From contig NZ_JACETV010000004.1 in NCBI RefSeq assembly GCF_013912375.1, positions 248,001 through 312,000 of the forward strand: a DNA stretch of 64,000 bases. The letters are read 5' to 3'. A program made the position numbers and the translations under genes. The stretch is from Emticicia sp. BO119 (GTDB taxonomy: Bacteria > Bacteroidota > Bacteroidia > Cytophagales > Spirosomataceae). Below are positions 62,080-64,000 of the stretch, piece after piece. The notes below the pieces were generated by a model. The model did no database searches and was not told the origin of the DNA. It saw nothing but the letters and a program-made list of their open reading frames with translations. Position 1 is the first letter of the stretch. Every line of letters begins with the position of its first letter.

Positions 62080-63420
62080 TTAAAAAATAGTATCAAAAAG
62101 CAGATACGCATTTAAGGAAATAATGATAACTGCCACTATCCACGAAGTATATTTTATCAGATTTGAGTTCACAAATTCACCCATTTTGAGTTTGCTTGAT
62201 GTAAAAGCTACCAGAGGCACTACAGCAAAACTTAATTGCAGGGATAAAATTACCTGACTAAGTACCAGTAGGTCAGAAGTACCCCGCTCGCCATAGATAA
62301 TGGCTACAATCAAAGCAGGAATAATCGCAATTAAACGAGTAATTAATCGGCGAAGCCAAGGTTTGAGTTTGATATTCAGAAAACCCTCCATTATTATTTG
62401 TCCGGCCAGTGTACCTGTCAGGGTAGAGTTTTGTCCTGCTGCTAAAAGGGCTACCGCAAAAAACAAACCGGCCAGTTTTACACCAAGAATCGGGTCGAGC
62501 AGGTGATAGGCATCGGTAATATCGGCCACGTGCTGATTATCAGAGAAATGGAATGTTGCAGCAGCCATTATCAGAATAGCCGCATTTATAAAGAAGGCGA
62601 TAAATAATGAAGCCGTAGAATCAATCGTAGCAAATTTAATAGCGCTCTTTTTGGCTGCGCTTGTATTCTTAATTTTACGTGTTTGCACAATGCTTGAATG
62701 TAAATACAGATTATGTGGCATTACTGTTGCGCCCAGAATCCCGATGGCGATATAGAGCATTTCAGGATTCACCACAATTTGTGCATCAGGTACTAAGCCC
62801 CTGGCTACTCCAAACCACTCAGGGTTTGAGACAATAATTTCATAACCAAAGCATAATAAAATAATAAGAATCAATCCACCTACTATTACTTCAATGATAC
62901 GAAAACCTTTGTTCTGTAAAAACAGAATGAAGATTACATCAATAGCTGTGATAACAATACCATAAGTAAGCGGAATACCAAAAAGTAAATTTAATGCTAC
63001 TGCTGCGCCTATTACCTCTGCTAAATCACAGGCCGCAATGGCCACTTCGGCTAAAATCCATAAAACAAACGAAACAGGCCTGGAATAAGCATCCCGACAA
63101 GCCTGTGCTAAGTCTCTGCCTGTGGCAATACCTAACTTTAATGAAAGGTGTTGCAAAAGCATGGCAAATAAATTAGATATTAAAATAACCGACAGTAGGG
63201 TATAACCAAACTTGGCACCTCCGGCAATGTCTGTAGCCCAGTTTCCCGGATCCATATACCCTACGGCTACCATCAATCCTGGCCCGATGAATGCCGAAAA
63301 CTTTTTCCAGAAACCTCCTTTGTCAGGAATATTTATACTGCCGTGTACTTCTGGTAATGATACATTGTCTGATGATTTCTTCCAACCTTTGTGTTGTTCA
63401 ACCGTTACTGACTTATTCAT
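62080..63420 (-). CDS. mntH: Nramp-family divalent metal (Mn2+/Fe2+) transporter
   Basis: A 446-residue Nramp protein with 11 or 12 helices. The metal site is DPGN (57-60) in helix 1 and MPHN (M234-P235-H236-N237) in helix 6, the exact Nramp coordination set. The N-terminal about 35 residues are hydrophilic. It imports Mn2+ or Fe2+ with protons. It diverges from the mntR gene over a shared intergenic region with a DtxR/MntR-type box, so manganese repression is strongly suggested. Confidence 0.95.
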   Translation of the reverse strand: MNKSVTVEQHKGWKKSSDNVSLPEVHGSINIPDKGGFWKKFSAFIGPGLMVAVGYMDPGNWATDIAGGAKFGYTLLSVILISNLFAMLLQHLSLKLGIATGRDLAQACRDAYSRPVSFVLWILAEVAIAACDLAEVIGAAVALNLLFGIPLTYGIVITAIDVIFILFLQNKGFRIIEVIVGGLILIILLCFGYEIIVSNPEWFGVARGLVPDAQIVVNPEMLYIAIGILGATVMPHNLYLHSSIVQTRKIKNTSAAKKSAIKFATIDSTASLFIAFFINAAILIMAAATFHFSDNQHVADITDAYHLLDPILGVKLAGLFFAVALLAAGQNSTLTGTLAGQIIMEGFLNIKLKPWLRRLITRLIAIIPALIVAIIYGERGTSDLLVLSQVILSLQLSFAVVPLVAFTSSKLKMGEFVNSNLIKYTSWIVAVIIISLNAYLLFDTIF

Positions 63421-63453
63421 AGTGGTTCTATTGCACTGAATCTATATTTTATG

Positions 63454-63484
63454 CAATATTAAAAATAAAAATATATAAATCAAA
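63454..63484 (-). promoter_or_regulatory. mntH promoter
   Basis: On the minus strand TTTG (63481-63484) and TAATATTG (63454-63461, one mismatch to TAnnTTTG) are exactly 19 bases apart. Transcription would start about 27 bases before the ATG. Confidence 0.6.
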
Positions 63485-63487
63485 ATT

Positions 63488-63511
63488 AATTTTTAGGTTT
63501 GTCTAAAAATT
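63488..63511. promoter_or_regulatory. DtxR/MntR-type operator between mntH and mntR
   Basis: AATTTTTAG (63488-63496) and CTAAAAATT (63503-63511) are perfect 9-base arms around GTTTGT. The sequence TTTAGGTTTGTCTAAA resembles the DtxR/MntR consensus with TTAGG and CTAA half-sites. It overlaps the -33 of the mntR promoter and abuts that of mntH, so one site can control both genes. Confidence 0.7.
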
Positions 63512-63540
63512 TGATTAATTGGTTAGAAAACGTACTTTTG
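63510..63540 (+). promoter_or_regulatory. mntR promoter
   Basis: TTTG (63510-63513), 19 bases, then TACTTTTG (63533-63540): a perfect Bacteroidota promoter, 27 bases before the ATG at 63568. The -33 overlaps the operator by two bases. Confidence 0.75.
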
Positions 63541-63567
63541 CAGGGTATTATCATCACGCTAAAGGCT

Positions 63568-64000
63568 ATGACTTCATTCACAGAAGAAAATTATCTTAAA
63601 ATAATCTATATGCTTACTGAACTGAACGGGGGGAATGAAGTAAGTACAAACGAACTGGCCGAACATACGCAAACAAAGGCTGCTTCGGTATCAGATATGC
63701 TACGAAAGCTGGCGGAAAAGAATTTGATTAATTACCGTAAGTATCAGGGTGTTACACTAACGAAAGAAGGGCAATATATAGCATTAGGGGTGATTCGCAA
63801 ACACCGTTTATGGGAGGTTTTTTTGGTAGAGAAATTAGGATTTGGCTGGGACGAGATTCATGATATTGCCGAGCAACTGGAACATATAGATTCAAAAGAA
63901 CTGACAGAGAAGTTAGACAAATTTTTAGGGAATCCGCAATTTGACCCACATGGTGACCCGATTCCTGATGCAAAAGGTAAAATGCCATCGATGACCTCTT
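63568..64000 (+). CDS. mntR: DtxR/MntR-family metal-dependent regulator (partial at window end)
   Basis: The first 144 residues are present; the gene runs off the window. The N-terminal winged helix (about 5-70, VSTNELAEHTQTKAASVSDMLRKLAEKN) and the dimer/metal region follow. H79 (VIRKHRLWEVF), E102, E105 and H106 (IAEQLEHIDS) match the metal ligands of B. subtilis MntR (H77, E99, E102, H103). The positions of MntR D8 and E11 are N8 and K11 here, so the second metal site differs. It represses mntH and probably itself through the operator at 63488-63511. Confidence 0.9.
   Translation, partial: MTSFTEENYLKIIYMLTELNGGNEVSTNELAEHTQTKAASVSDMLRKLAEKNLINYRKYQGVTLTKEGQYIALGVIRKHRLWEVFLVEKLGFGWDEIHDIAEQLEHIDSKELTEKLDKFLGNPQFDPHGDPIPDAKGKMPSMTS

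Noticed and set aside
1-64000. CRISPR array, tRNA, rRNA, toxin-antitoxin or restriction-type defence locus
   Set aside because: I looked for repeat-spacer patterns, tRNA-like arms and known defence motifs and found none that hold.

Overview
The window is a stretch of chromosome from a member of the Bacteroidota, most likely order Cytophagales (an Emticicia/Arcicella/Spirosoma-like aerobe; this rank is inference). The signs are AT-rich intergenic DNA, many MKK..FAQ signal peptides, several good TTTG / TAnnTTTG promoters, a two-component-propeller histidine kinase, DUF6089 (PorG-like) barrels beside bamA, a bacillithiol gene (bshC) and paired Skp/OmpH genes. I see no prophage, integrase, intact IS, CRISPR array, tRNA or rRNA; it is a housekeeping and metabolic region.

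Layout. 1-4.7 kb: the 3' end of argC, then kdsC (LPS Kdo phosphatase), penicillin-binding protein 1C and ahcY. 4.9-15.7 kb: secreted proteins of unknown role, a decayed gene remnant, an esterase/SMP-30 fusion, an OmpA-like pair, and a propeller histidine kinase with a LytTR response regulator and a stand-alone LytTR protein. 15.8-20.4 kb: a run of minus-strand genes (SDR, nadB, PD40 propeller, Gfo/Idh oxidoreductase). 20.6-29.9 kb: a plus-strand envelope run: beta-CASP nuclease, nadK, two DUF6089 barrels, uppS, bamA and two ompH/skp genes, closed by a perfect bidirectional terminator. 29.9-40.3 kb: a thioredoxin-like secreted protein and a sugar-related set (two TIM-barrel isomerases, a PQQ-type dehydrogenase with cytochrome c, a Nudix-fold regulator, glpK and a FucP-type permease). 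40.6-42.6 kb: an ECF-like sigma factor with a structured 3' tail, an SDR and a small YqjE/holin-like membrane protein. 42.7-50.5 kb: a TetR-controlled RND efflux operon carrying a quinone reductase and a DUF3995 protein. 50.7-64 kb: bshC, an FAD oxidoreductase, an MscS channel with an APC permease, acyl-CoA synthetase, priA, and a divergent mntH/mntR pair.

The best non-coding signals are: a DtxR/MntR-type box between correctly spaced divergent promoters of mntH and mntR; a nearly identical 20-bp operator in front of both tetR and the tolC-type gene; a parS-like 16-mer (14 of 16) inside the terminator at 4.89 kb; palindromes in front of the FAD oxidoreductase and of the sugar genes; and two long inverted-repeat elements (762-860 and 41277-41351) that look like dispersed or MITE-like repeats. 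I found no clear candidate for a wholly new multi-gene system. The unexplained parts are the secreted proteins at 4.9-11 kb and the non-coding structures.
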